A stretch of DNA of 64,000 nucleotides from Chitinophaga ginsengisegetis. Lineage in GTDB: Bacteria; Bacteroidota; Bacteroidia; Chitinophagales; Chitinophagaceae. The stretch is taken from positions 1 through 64,000 of the forward strand of contig NZ_FUZZ01000002.1 of NCBI RefSeq assembly GCF_900168065.1. The letters are read 5' to 3'. The translations under genes and the position numbers were made by a program. The notes beneath the pieces were generated by a model. The model was not told the origin of the DNA and did no database searches. It saw only the letters and a list, made by a program, of their open reading frames with translations. Below, piece by piece: positions 23,887-32,005 of the stretch (positions within the stretch are counted from its first letter, which is position 1; each line of letters opens with the position of its first letter).

Positions 23887-25047
23887 TTATTTAGGTTGTA
23901 TGATGAGCTTTCCTCCCGGCTCCAGCCTGAAGTGAATGCCGGCATCGGTCAATATTTTGAGCAATTGCGTCAGGCTTACATTCCGCACTATTTTTCCGCC
24001 AAACACCACATCCGGTACTTCCTGGTCGTACACTACCTCTATGTTATACCACCTGGCCAGTTGCCGCATTACCTCGCGCAGGTGTTGTCCTTCAAAATTA
24101 AACAGCCCGCTGCGCCACGCCATTACCGCGCTGGTATCCACCCCGTTCACCACCTCCGGCGTGTGCGTACCTGCCGCTAAAACAGCCTGCTGCCCTGGCT
24201 GCAATACCACCGCCTGCGCTGCGCTGAAGCGGATACGCCCTTCCAGCAAAGTGGAGCGGATGGCTGCTTCATCGGGGTAAGCGTTTATGTTAAAGTGAGT
24301 ACCCAGTACATCAATATAGCTTTCCTGTTTGCTGATCTTTACCCGGAAGGGTTTGTGTGCGTCCTTCGCTACTTCAAAATAGGCTTCCCCGCTCACTTCC
24401 ACCAGTCGTTCCCGGCCGGTAAAAGCGGTAGGATAGCTAAGTGAAGAGGCGGCGTTCAGCCATACTTTGGTGCCGTCGGGTAATACTACCTGGAACTGGC
24501 CACCGCGGGGCGTTGTGAGTACATTGATACCGGCGGCTTCCCCATTGGAGGAAGGTGCATAATTCAACTGGCCGTTTACCTGCTGGGCGGTGGCATTGCC
24601 CAGCTGTATCTGCCGTTTGGCAACGCTGTCGAGTGTGATTACGGAGCCGTCGGCCAGTTTCAATACGGCTTTGCTGCTGCCTGGCGCCACGTCGTATTTT
24701 GCTGCCAGCTGCTGTTTGCCGGCTTGCTGCTGCCATCGGAAAATACCGGTGCCAATGAGTAGCAGCAGGGATGCCGCTGCCGCCCACCAAATCAGGCGGC
24801 GTGGTGGTTTATCTGTTGCTTTTGATGGGATGGCTTGTATAATATGCGCGTACATTTCCGGCAGGGGCGCCTCCTGTCCGAATGCCGAGTGGTCGGTATC
24901 GGCAAGCGCCGCCAGCAAGCTTTCCAGCCTGGCAGTGTTGCGCTCATCCAGGAGCATCACCCGCCATTGCCGGAACTCTTCCGGTGTTATGGTATCGTCC
25001 GTATACTTGCGGAACAGTTCATCAAATTCCTTGTCGGCAGGTTGCAT
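23887..25047 (-). CDS. FecR-family anti-sigma factor
   Basis: A 386-residue transmembrane anti-sigma factor. The cytoplasmic N-terminal domain (KYTDDTITPEEFRQW) binds sigma. One transmembrane helix is at about residues 86-103 (LIWWAAAASLLLLIGTGI). A periplasmic FecR domain follows (TPRGGQFQVVLPDGTKVWLN, VEVSGEAYFEVAKD). It ends with a DUF4974/STN-like domain (NFEGQHLREVMRQLARWYNI onward). It holds the sigma factor inactive until the STN domain of the SusC receptor signals. It sits 83 bp after the sigma gene and 104 bp before SusC. Confidence 0.94.
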   Translation of the reverse strand: MQPADKEFDELFRKYTDDTITPEEFRQWRVMLLDERNTARLESLLAALADTDHSAFGQEAPLPEMYAHIIQAIPSKATDKPPRRLIWWAAAASLLLLIGTGIFRWQQQAGKQQLAAKYDVAPGSSKAVLKLADGSVITLDSVAKRQIQLGNATAQQVNGQLNYAPSSNGEAAGINVLTTPRGGQFQVVLPDGTKVWLNAASSLSYPTAFTGRERLVEVSGEAYFEVAKDAHKPFRVKISKQESYIDVLGTHFNINAYPDEAAIRSTLLEGRIRFSAAQAVVLQPGQQAVLAAGTHTPEVVNGVDTSAVMAWRSGLFNFEGQHLREVMRQLARWYNIEVVYDQEVPDVVFGGKIVRNVSLTQLLKILTDAGIHFRLEPGGKLIIQPK

Positions 25048-25130
25048 GCATTTAAATAATAATGGTTGATGTTGTTACTACCCTTCGCTACTATAGACGT
25101 AAATACATCCGGGGGGTAATGCATACTTTC

Positions 25131-25736
25131 TTAAAAAAAAGCAGAAAATAATGGCGTCAGGTACAAAAGAGCCACCAGTGCAATTTCCGGGAAGTTTTCT
25201 TCCAGGTATTTACGGATAATAGCCAATGCCCGTACTAAATGACTTTTGGAGGTAATGGGTGAAATATTCATGCGTTGTGCAATTTCCGTATGGGTTAATC
25301 CCTGGAAACGACTCAGCATAAAAGCGGTTTTTAATTGAGGGGAAAGTTGGTCTACCGCCTGTAAAATGGCTCCTTCCAGTTGTTTCAGCGCCAGTTGTTC
25401 TTCTACGGAAGGCGCTGTATCGGTAAAAAAGCTGGTCAGGTATTCTTCATTTTCCGGAGCCGCTACTTTTTTCCGCAGGTAATCCATCGCCATATTGCGG
25501 GTAATGGTGTTGAGCCAGGGTCTGAATTGCTGTACAGTAAGCAGGTGGTCTCTTTTCATCCATACTCTTACAAAAACTTCCTGGGTAAGGTCCTGTGCTA
25601 TCTCCGGCGATTTCATCAGGCGCAGGGCAAGGCCGTACACATGCCTGGCATAATGTTCATAAAGTATACTGAATGCCTCCTGATCGGCGTTGGCTACCCG
25701 CTGGAGCAATTCCTTCTCATCTTCTAACTGGTGCAT
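25131..25736 (-). CDS. ECF sigma factor (FecI-like, Bacteroidota type)
   Basis: This 201-residue protein has sigma-70 region 2 (FSILYEHYARHVYGLALRLM, LTQEVFVRVWMKRDHL) and region 4 (QLSPQLKTAFMLSRFQGLTH, TEIAQRMNISPITSKSHLVR). A hydrophobic C-terminal tail (IALVALLYLTPLFSAFF) is frequent in Bacteroidota ECF factors. It should transcribe the receptor operon when released by the FecR encoded next. It is the first gene of the cluster running to 13238; the upstream gene on the same strand (stop outside) is separated by the 25737-25819 gap. Confidence 0.94.
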   Translation of the reverse strand: MHQLEDEKELLQRVANADQEAFSILYEHYARHVYGLALRLMKSPEIAQDLTQEVFVRVWMKRDHLLTVQQFRPWLNTITRNMAMDYLRKKVAAPENEEYLTSFFTDTAPSVEEQLALKQLEGAILQAVDQLSPQLKTAFMLSRFQGLTHTEIAQRMNISPITSKSHLVRALAIIRKYLEENFPEIALVALLYLTPLFSAFF

Positions 25737-25819
25737 TCCATAAAAATCTAGGCGCGGAGAGATCGGTGTTTTGATTGATATCGTAAAAATAGAAAAAAAG
25801 CCGTCATTCGTTCTTCTTT

Positions 25820-27412
25820 TTATTTACAGATATCTTTTCTCAGCACTTCCCCGTCTTTCATGCCGCGTGTATTGAACTCAATAATTTCCACGCGTGTGCC
25901 ACCAGGATAATGGAGGCGGATTTCATAGTCGGTATCTTTTTCCAGTGTCAGGGTAATTTCCCTGCCGGCTTCCCCGATAAAGCACCAGCCGATTTGCCGT
26001 TGTTTGTTATAGATGTAAATACATGCGGCTGCTAATGACGGGCACACGGTACCGGTGAATGGGATTACGAGTCCCGGTGGTAATTGGGTAAGCGTATAGG
26101 CGGAGGGTGTGGTAATGGAATAAATATCATCGCTTCCTTTACCGCCGGTGCGGTTGGAGGCGAAGTAGGTATCTCCGTTGGCGGCGGCTACAAAATAAAA
26201 ATCGTCGCCCGCGGAATTGGTGGGATATCGAAGGTTTTCCGGTGTACTCCATTGGGCTTTACTACCGGAGGTATGGAAAATATCAAAGCCTCCCATGCCG
26301 GTCCATCCTTTACTGGAAAAGTACAGACTGCCATCGGGGGCTATGGTTGGAAACTCCTCTTCTTCCAAAGTATTAATACCCGGGCCGCAGTTTACCGGTG
26401 CGCTCCATTTGCCATCACCTTGTTTTTCGCTGTACCAGATATCTGTGGCTCCCTGTCCGCCGGGCATGTTGGCCGCAAAATAAAGGGTGTTGCCATCATT
26501 GCTGAGGGCGGCGTGTCCCAGGGAATATTCATCGGGTTTATTATACGGGAATGCCGTTAGTTCTCCCCATTTGCCATTTGCATCTTTTTGGGCGGAGAAT
26601 AACTCCAGGCGGCGATAGCCGTACTTCACTTTATCTTCTTTTACAGCCGGGATGCGACGATCGGCGTTTGTCATGGTTACATAGGCCGTGCGGTAATCTT
26701 TGTCAAAAACGGCGGGGCCTACATGGTATTTCGACCAGTTAAATGCCGGGGAAAAATCTTTGATGTATACATTGCCGTAGTTGGCGGTATCTCCTATGTA
26801 GAGCCCCTGAAAATCAGTGCGGGTGCGGCCATATACATTCCTGTTAAAATGGCTGCCGTTTTCCAGCTGGTTACGGTATAGTGAGTCGGACACGAATACG
26901 ATACCGCCGGGATAGTAAGTAGCGCCCCAGTCGGAGCCAATGGTGTTAAGCCGTTCCACATTGCGGATGGCAACAGGCGTGGGTGTTTGTATCCATTCCT
27001 GTGCAGCGTCGCAGCCGGCGATCCTGTTCTTTACCCGTTCCTGGTTACCGGTTTGTGCATATTGTGTGTAAGCAGCTTTTGCGTCGGCGTATTTACCTAA
27101 ACTTTTGAGCATATCGCCGTAGTATAAACGGGCATCAGCAGGGGCATCGGGGCGGGCCAGCAATTTAGCGTACCAAGCGGCGGCCGCTGCATATTCATTG
27201 ATATGCCGGTAGGATTCTGCCAGGCGTTCCAGCACAAGGGTTTTTGTTTTGTCCTTTCTCTTTGCAGCAATCCTTTCATACAGGGACGCCGCTTTTGCGT
27301 AGTCGTATTTGTTGTAGTAAACAGCAGCCTGTTGGTCCAGCGACAATTGTTCCTGTGCCTGTAAAAACTGTACCGATAAGATGAGTAGAATTATACCAGC
27401 ATATTTTTTCAT
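25820..27412 (-). CDS. TPR plus PD40 protein, PorE-like but lacking an OmpA domain
   Basis: A 530-residue secreted protein. The signal peptide ends near QFLQAQ. TPR repeats follow to about residue 135 (AAVYYNKYDYAKAASLYERI), then WD40-like PD40 beta-propeller repeats (LGHAALSNDGNTLYFAANMP, EEFPTIAPDGSLYFSSKGWT, GGFDIFHTSG). PorE-type proteins, encoded next to PorP/SprF in many Bacteroidota, have this order and end in an OmpA peptidoglycan-binding domain. Here the C terminus is instead about 80 residues of beta-rich sequence with two or three cysteines. It is 27 bp downstream of a PorP/SprF homologue on the same strand, so a cell-surface or type IX role is likely. Confidence 0.82.
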   Translation of the reverse strand: MKKYAGIILLILSVQFLQAQEQLSLDQQAAVYYNKYDYAKAASLYERIAAKRKDKTKTLVLERLAESYRHINEYAAAAAWYAKLLARPDAPADARLYYGDMLKSLGKYADAKAAYTQYAQTGNQERVKNRIAGCDAAQEWIQTPTPVAIRNVERLNTIGSDWGATYYPGGIVFVSDSLYRNQLENGSHFNRNVYGRTRTDFQGLYIGDTANYGNVYIKDFSPAFNWSKYHVGPAVFDKDYRTAYVTMTNADRRIPAVKEDKVKYGYRRLELFSAQKDANGKWGELTAFPYNKPDEYSLGHAALSNDGNTLYFAANMPGGQGATDIWYSEKQGDGKWSAPVNCGPGINTLEEEEFPTIAPDGSLYFSSKGWTGMGGFDIFHTSGSKAQWSTPENLRYPTNSAGDDFYFVAAANGDTYFASNRTGGKGSDDIYSITTPSAYTLTQLPPGLVIPFTGTVCPSLAAACIYIYNKQRQIGWCFIGEAGREITLTLEKDTDYEIRLHYPGGTRVEIIEFNTRGMKDGEVLRKDICK

Positions 27413-27439
27413 AGTGTGTATTTAAATGAATACCCTGCA

Positions 27440-28459
27440 TTAGAAATATCTCGGACTGATCACCCTGGCTTTTTTGCCGGGGAATAAAAACCCGATGGAT
27501 ATTTCATGTGATCCGCTCTGGAAAGAAGACATTTTGCTAACGGTAAGATCGTACGCATATCCCAACCTGAACTGATTGGTGATATTAAACTGTACCAGTG
27601 CGCTGGCGGCATCCAGTTGTTCCAGGTTTTTATCCAGCGCGGGTTTACTCCAGATCTTCACCCCGGTGCGGTAAGAGCCGCCAACCCAAAGGCGGTCGGC
27701 TATAAAGAATAAAGCGGTGAGGTCTACATTGGTGGGTCCTTTAAAGTCTTCTTTTACCAGGATAGATGGCTTGAACTTTATGCTTTCAGACAAGTCGAAC
27801 ATCATGCCGGCGTTTACATACAGGTGTTGTGTTTTACGGATGGTTTTATACTGGTATCCTTTCCAGTAATACCGGGAGGCATCTGTATAAAGGGAAAAGA
27901 GATCCATTACAGAGGCGCCTACGTAAAATTTCGAGGTAAAGTAATAGATCCCGAACCGTGCATCGGGTACCCAGGTAGATGCCCTGCCCATAGGAATTGT
28001 AGGATCATTATCATCGTTGTACACAAGCGCGTTGCCGTCGATGGCATATTGCGTAACCCCGGCTCCTACTCCCAGGCATAAACGCTTATCGCCGTCCTCA
28101 TTCAGCGGGATACGGTAGGAGTACATTCCATAAATGGAGGTAGCGTCCTGGGGGCCCAGTTTATCATACATTACCTGCAGCCCCAATCCCACGCGGTTAT
28201 CGCGGGAGGCGTTCAGGGCGCCATCTACAGATACGCCGCCGGTTTGAGGACCACCGGGGAAATTAACCCATTGTTTTCTGTAAATGGCATTGGCAAACAG
28301 CTCTTCTTTGTAACCTGCGTAGGCCGGGTTCACGCTCAACATGTTAAAAACATATTGGCTGAACTGTAAGTTTTGCTGTGCCTGTATTGCTACCGGCTTA
28401 TACAGCAGCCCGGAAAACGCTAACAACAGCATTAACTTTGATTTCATGTTTATGCTCAT
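27440..28459 (-). CDS. PorP/SprF-family outer-membrane protein (type IX secretion associated)
   Basis: A 339-residue protein with signal peptide (AIQAQQ) and the PorP/SprF signature FSQYVFNMLSVNPAYAGYKE followed by AIYRKQWVNFPGGPQT. The remainder is a barrel ending LGYAYDL and HEISIGFLF. Family members help secrete or anchor specific type IX cargo such as SprB-like adhesins. The usual giant adhesin partner is not adjacent here: the upstream 486 bp contain no large gene. It is paired with the TPR/PD40 protein downstream. The start could be the ATG at 28447 (MKSKLMLLLAF). Confidence 0.93.
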   Translation of the reverse strand: MSINMKSKLMLLLAFSGLLYKPVAIQAQQNLQFSQYVFNMLSVNPAYAGYKEELFANAIYRKQWVNFPGGPQTGGVSVDGALNASRDNRVGLGLQVMYDKLGPQDATSIYGMYSYRIPLNEDGDKRLCLGVGAGVTQYAIDGNALVYNDDNDPTIPMGRASTWVPDARFGIYYFTSKFYVGASVMDLFSLYTDASRYYWKGYQYKTIRKTQHLYVNAGMMFDLSESIKFKPSILVKEDFKGPTNVDLTALFFIADRLWVGGSYRTGVKIWSKPALDKNLEQLDAASALVQFNITNQFRLGYAYDLTVSKMSSFQSGSHEISIGFLFPGKKARVISPRYF

Positions 28460-28945
28460 ACGAGATCCTTTAAGATGTCAATAAGTAATGATTACCGAAG
28501 TAATTTGACTTCCCCGTTAAATCCCTGTCAGTTTGTGCTGTACATCATTTCAGTATGTAGAAGTAAATACTTTTATTGAGGTGTTATCACGAAACAATCG
28601 TTTTACCATTTCCGTCCGGGGTACAATAAACTCCATGATCTTATTCACATTGCGTGGTGGTAGCAGGATACAGTGCCGCATAAAGGATATGTCAATGTTA
28701 TAACCGGACAGACAAAAAGGGGTTGCACGTGCGACGGGCACGTTTTTTCCCATAGAATATGAGCTACAAATCAGTTTTTGAAGACGGTCGTGAAGGATAC
28801 CTTTCCTTATCTACATACATCAATAGCAACCAGAAGGGTATCTCCCAGCCTTTATCAACAATAAAAATGGTAAAAGGTTTACTAAATTTTATCATTTGCA
28901 GCAGAATAACATATGTGACAACATAGGAATCCTATCTACATGGGG
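28460..28945. other. 486-bp intergenic region
   Basis: The region precedes the PorP gene on the minus strand and follows the DUF92 gene. It holds one terminator-like hairpin (28727-28748). A 67-codon minus-strand frame at 28550-28753 has no recognisable features. I see no convincing gene or promoter pair. Confidence 0.5.
28727..28748 (+). terminator. Terminator-like hairpin in the intergenic region
   Basis: ACGTGC (28727-28732), loop GACGG, GCACGT (28738-28743), then five T residues. It reads on the plus strand although no plus-strand gene ends here; it might end a small RNA or be chance. Confidence 0.35.
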
Positions 28946-29662
28946 TTACAGCAGGTACAACAGCATCGCTGTAATAGCGCCAAACAAGGTATTGCCGAAA
29001 TTCACCGTATCATTACCGATGATGTGTTTGCGTTCCAGTGTGGCGCCCAGCAGGGAGTCTGCCAGGTTACCGGCAATACCGGCAATGGCCACAAACCATA
29101 CGGTTTCGTCCATACCAAAACAGATACCGTAAAGTAAAGCGAGGATGCCGGCGCCCGCAGCACCCAGCAGGGTGCCTTCCAGGCTGACTACCCCATCCAG
29201 GCCCCTGGCCTCTTTTTTAAAGGTGAGGATATTATAAAAGTTGCGGCCGTATACCATGCCCAGTTCGGACGACAGCGTATCGGCAGTAGCCGCAGCCAGG
29301 CTGGCGGCCAGCATCATCTGGTACATATCGTCGATGTCAGGGCTTATGAGCGCCAGCAACGCCATGATAGCGGCTGCTCCGCCATTGGCAAATACCTGAC
29401 CAGCCGTGCGCTGTTCGGGATGGTTTTCTCCCGGAAAAATTTTCAGGTGCTTCTTATGCGAAGTGGCGGTTATGCCCATGATAAAAAATGCGCCGAGCAA
29501 AAACAGTCCGCCGTAGCCGGTTCCGGCGGCTACCAGCAGGGCTACTGCCGCTGCCATCACGCCACCGCCCGGAGTGAGCTTACGTTTTTTTACACACAGT
29601 ACCGCAATGGCAATAATTGCCACCAGTATAATAATCAGTTCGAAGAAAGAAGATAGTTGCAT
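28946..29662 (-). CDS. DUF92-family integral membrane protein
   Basis: From the ATG at 29662 the protein has 238 residues with about six transmembrane helices. Motifs typical of DUF92 (TIGR00297-like) are seen: KRKLTPGGGVMAAAVALLVA, DTLSSELGMVYG, GLDGVVSLEGTLLGAAGAGI and GNLADSLLGATLERK. Plant and cyanobacterial relatives (VTE6) are phytyl-phosphate kinases; the role in Bacteroidota is not established, though an isoprenoid or polyprenyl phosphate reaction is a reasonable guess. It appears to be transcribed alone, with a TAGTTTTG -7-like element on the minus strand at 29672-29679. Confidence 0.87.
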   Translation of the reverse strand: MQLSSFFELIIILVAIIAIAVLCVKKRKLTPGGGVMAAAVALLVAAGTGYGGLFLLGAFFIMGITATSHKKHLKIFPGENHPEQRTAGQVFANGGAAAIMALLALISPDIDDMYQMMLAASLAAATADTLSSELGMVYGRNFYNILTFKKEARGLDGVVSLEGTLLGAAGAGILALLYGICFGMDETVWFVAIAGIAGNLADSLLGATLERKHIIGNDTVNFGNTLFGAITAMLLYLL

Positions 29663-29703
29663 AACAAGCCGCAAAACTATACAAATATCCCGTTCCTGAT
29701 TTT

Positions 29704-30192
29704 TTAAATGTAAAGGGCGGTCTTTTCTTTTATAAAGGCATGATGTGCGCTCCAGCTATCCCATACTGCCTGTGCCCATTTTTTCATAGCGGCGTATAGT
29801 TCCTCTTCCGTGGTGGCTTTGAGTACATCCTGTACGGTGAGGGCGCCGGTGGTGGCGGGCGGTTCCAGCTTCTCCCAGGATTGTTTGGGGATAATGCTGT
29901 GCACATGCTGTACCTGCCGCCCGGTATAATTCTTTTCCAGTGCAAGATACAACCCTATCAGCGCGTAGGCGGTGATGATGTTCCGGCTCACGCCACCGGC
30001 ATGCTGGGCGCCGTAGGCATCTACCGACAGCTGATGATGGAAATCCGGATGTTTAAAAGCAAAGGTACGGTCGGCGAGCTGATTGAAGAGGTCCAGGCAT
30101 TCACCGGATGCATTATATCTTTCGGAGGGGGCTAATTGCTGGTATGCAAGATGTAGTTTACAGCCCGGGCAAATGATGTTGTTTTCTGTCAT
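29704..30192 (-). CDS. DUF5946-like protein
   Basis: A 162-residue soluble protein with an N-terminal CPGCKLHL motif, YNASGECLDLFNQL and SVDAYGAQHAGG. This pattern (CxxC, then a DaYaaQHpG block) fits what I recall of the DUF5946 family, whose function is unknown. The CxxC could bind a metal, but only two further Cys/His candidates are near. It is 42 bp upstream of the DUF92 gene on the same strand and may be co-transcribed with it. A hairpin separates it from the MBL gene. Confidence 0.68.
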   Translation of the reverse strand: MTENNIICPGCKLHLAYQQLAPSERYNASGECLDLFNQLADRTFAFKHPDFHHQLSVDAYGAQHAGGVSRNIITAYALIGLYLALEKNYTGRQVQHVHSIIPKQSWEKLEPPATTGALTVQDVLKATTEEELYAAMKKWAQAVWDSWSAHHAFIKEKTALYI

Positions 30193-30208
30193 GTGCTGCT
30201 GAAATTAA

Positions 30209-30250
30209 ATGCTGGTGTAAATACTAAAAATAAGGATTTTACACCAGCAT
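30209..30250 (-). terminator. 13-bp perfect inverted repeat, probable terminator of the MBL gene
   Basis: ATGCTGGTGTAAA (30209-30221) pairs exactly with 30238-30250, with a 16-nt AT-rich loop. On the minus strand it is followed by TTTAATTT, so it likely terminates the MBL-fold gene before the DUF5946-like start. Confidence 0.7.
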
Positions 30251-30264
30251 TCTTTCAGCGGTTG

Positions 30265-31020
30265 TTATTTCGCATACCAATCGCGCAGTCTTACTTCAAT
30301 TCCTTTATTACCTGCGTCTACCAGGCTTTTGAACTTATTTACATCGGCGAGTCCGCCTTTACCGCGGTAATGATAAGGGTATACTATTTTTGGAGCAAAG
30401 GCCAGTACGGCATCTGCTGCTTCCGTTACATCCATTGTATATGGCAGGTTCATGCAAACAAAGGCTACATCAATATTTTTCAGCGCCCTCATTTCCGGAA
30501 TGCCCTGGGTATCGCCGGAGATATAGACGGACTTACCCCCTACCTTCAGCACATATCCATTACCCCTGCCTTTGGTATGCATAGCGGTGGCGCTTTCCGG
30601 CAGGTTGTACATGGGAATGGCGTTGATGGAAATTCCTTCCACAGTTTTGGATTCGCCGTTTTTCAGGGTGATGACCTGGCTGGCAGGTATGCCTTCCAGT
30701 TTCGCTGTTACCACAGCCGGGGCAACAATAATTGTATGGGCTGTTTTAACAGCATTGATGGTAGCCGGATCAAAGTGATCGCCATGAATATCGGTTACCA
30801 GGATGATATCCGGCGCTGCCAGTCCTTTATGTGGCTCCGCTCCGCCGGCAGGGTCCACATAAATGGTTTTGCCTGCCACCGACAACAGGAGGTCGGCGTG
30901 GTTAATGGGCTGGATAGTAAGATTGCCTTTGGAGGTGGAGATCACATCCGGTGTAACTCTCTGCGCAATGGCATTGCCTGTGGCCAAAAGTACCAGGAGG
31001 GCAAGGAAACAGTTTCTCAT
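30265..31020 (-). CDS. Secreted MBL-fold metallo-hydrolase
   Basis: A 251-residue metallo-beta-lactamase-fold protein with a Sec signal peptide (LLATGNAIAQ). The metal site is DIHGDHFD at about residue 77, in place of the canonical HxHxDH, so the first His is Asp. Further candidates are SGDTQG (metal Asp) and YPYHYRG (late His). It resembles UPF0173-like hydrolases, but exported. The substrate is unknown. The Asp-for-His change occurs in this subgroup, so it is not by itself evidence of inactivity. It is bounded by a hairpin downstream and a divergent PAP2 gene upstream. Confidence 0.85.
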   Translation of the reverse strand: MRNCFLALLVLLATGNAIAQRVTPDVISTSKGNLTIQPINHADLLLSVAGKTIYVDPAGGAEPHKGLAAPDIILVTDIHGDHFDPATINAVKTAHTIIVAPAVVTAKLEGIPASQVITLKNGESKTVEGISINAIPMYNLPESATAMHTKGRGNGYVLKVGGKSVYISGDTQGIPEMRALKNIDVAFVCMNLPYTMDVTEAADAVLAFAPKIVYPYHYRGKGGLADVNKFKSLVDAGNKGIEVRLRDWYAK

Positions 31021-31082
31021 AATTGCTGATTAATGTGATCGTAAAGTTAAACAATTCCGGCGCTGCTTCTTCTTAAAAATAC

Positions 31083-31090
31083 TACTTTCG
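31083..31090 (+). promoter_or_regulatory. -7-like element TACTTTCG
   Basis: TACTTTCG differs from TAnnTTTG at one position and lies 25 bp before the PAP2 ATG. No clear -33 TTTG is seen. Confidence 0.35.
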
Positions 31091-31115
31091 TGCTCTTTGC
31101 AAAGCACTTAAACAG

Positions 31116-31949
31116 ATGGGATTCCGGCTTATATTTCTTTTACTGGTTATTTTCTCGCCCCGCTTACAGGCACAATCGGACAGCAGCCTGCCCGTTGTAA
31201 CAGACAGCAGCCGTCCGGCTATTAAAGCCAGCGACACCTTAATACGGTACCGCATAAACGGCGTTTACCTGGGCAGTATCTGGCGGGACCTGAAATATAC
31301 GGTGGCCCGGCCCGCCCACTGGGAGAAAAGAGATTACATCCGGCTGGGTGTGATAACCGGGGTAACCGGTATCCTGCTGGGAGGGGATTATGGCGTGAAA
31401 CAGTTTTTTGTGCGTCACCAGTCAAATTTTGTTACCAGCGTAACAGACCAGATAGAACCCTTTGGCAATGCCTATTCCCCGTATCTTGTAGCCGGCATGT
31501 ATGTGGTGGGCGTGATTGCAAAAGACCGCAACCTGGAACACGGCGGACTCATGGCTGCCAAATCGCTCATCATTTCCACCGCCATTTACGCTACCATTAA
31601 GAGTATTGTGAGACGCGGACGCCCTACCTATTACGACTCCCCGTTTAGCTTTAATGCTCCCTTCAGCAAAGATAAACAGCATACTTCTTTCCCATCGGGA
31701 CATAGTCTCACCGTGATGACAGTAGCCACCGCTTTCGCGGAGCTGTATGGAAAAGATCATCCGTGGGTGCCGTGGGTATCCTATGGCATTGCCGGCCTCA
31801 CCGGCGCCACCCGCCTGTATGAAAACCGGCACTGGAGCAGCGATGTGTGGGTAGGTCTGGCCCTGGGACACTTTGTAACCAAAAGCGTTTTCCGGCATCA
31901 CCGGGAACTGGAGCATAAAAAAGCCATGCAACTCATGATGGCGCCCTGA
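31116..31949 (+). CDS. PAP2-family lipid phosphatase, membrane
   Basis: A 277-residue protein with a signal-like N terminus (SPRLQAQ) and several hydrophobic helices. It shows all three phosphatase motifs: KSIVRRGRP, FPSGHSLT and TRLYENRHWSSDV. The enzyme should dephosphorylate lipid phosphates such as undecaprenyl or phosphatidate pyrophosphates at the periplasmic face. An 80-residue polar N-terminal region before the helices is typical of the outer-membrane/periplasmic Bacteroidota subgroup. It is followed 56 bp later by an M48 peptidase on the same strand. Confidence 0.92.
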   Translation: MGFRLIFLLLVIFSPRLQAQSDSSLPVVTDSSRPAIKASDTLIRYRINGVYLGSIWRDLKYTVARPAHWEKRDYIRLGVITGVTGILLGGDYGVKQFFVRHQSNFVTSVTDQIEPFGNAYSPYLVAGMYVVGVIAKDRNLEHGGLMAAKSLIISTAIYATIKSIVRRGRPTYYDSPFSFNAPFSKDKQHTSFPSGHSLTVMTVATAFAELYGKDHPWVPWVSYGIAGLTGATRLYENRHWSSDVWVGLALGHFVTKSVFRHHRELEHKKAMQLMMAP

Positions 31950-32005
31950 TCTGAAACCTGCAGGAATTAGAAATAAATAGCTAATTTAGCAGCGCCTATA
32001 ACGCT

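Noticed and set aside
28550..28753. 67-codon minus-strand frame in the intergenic region
   Set aside because: No recognisable family, no signal for translation, and it crosses the terminator-like hairpin; possibly chance or a decayed fragment.
30193..31029. 278-codon plus-strand frame opposite the MBL hydrolase
   Set aside because: The minus-strand protein has signal peptide and metal motifs; the plus frame has none and spans the terminator hairpin.
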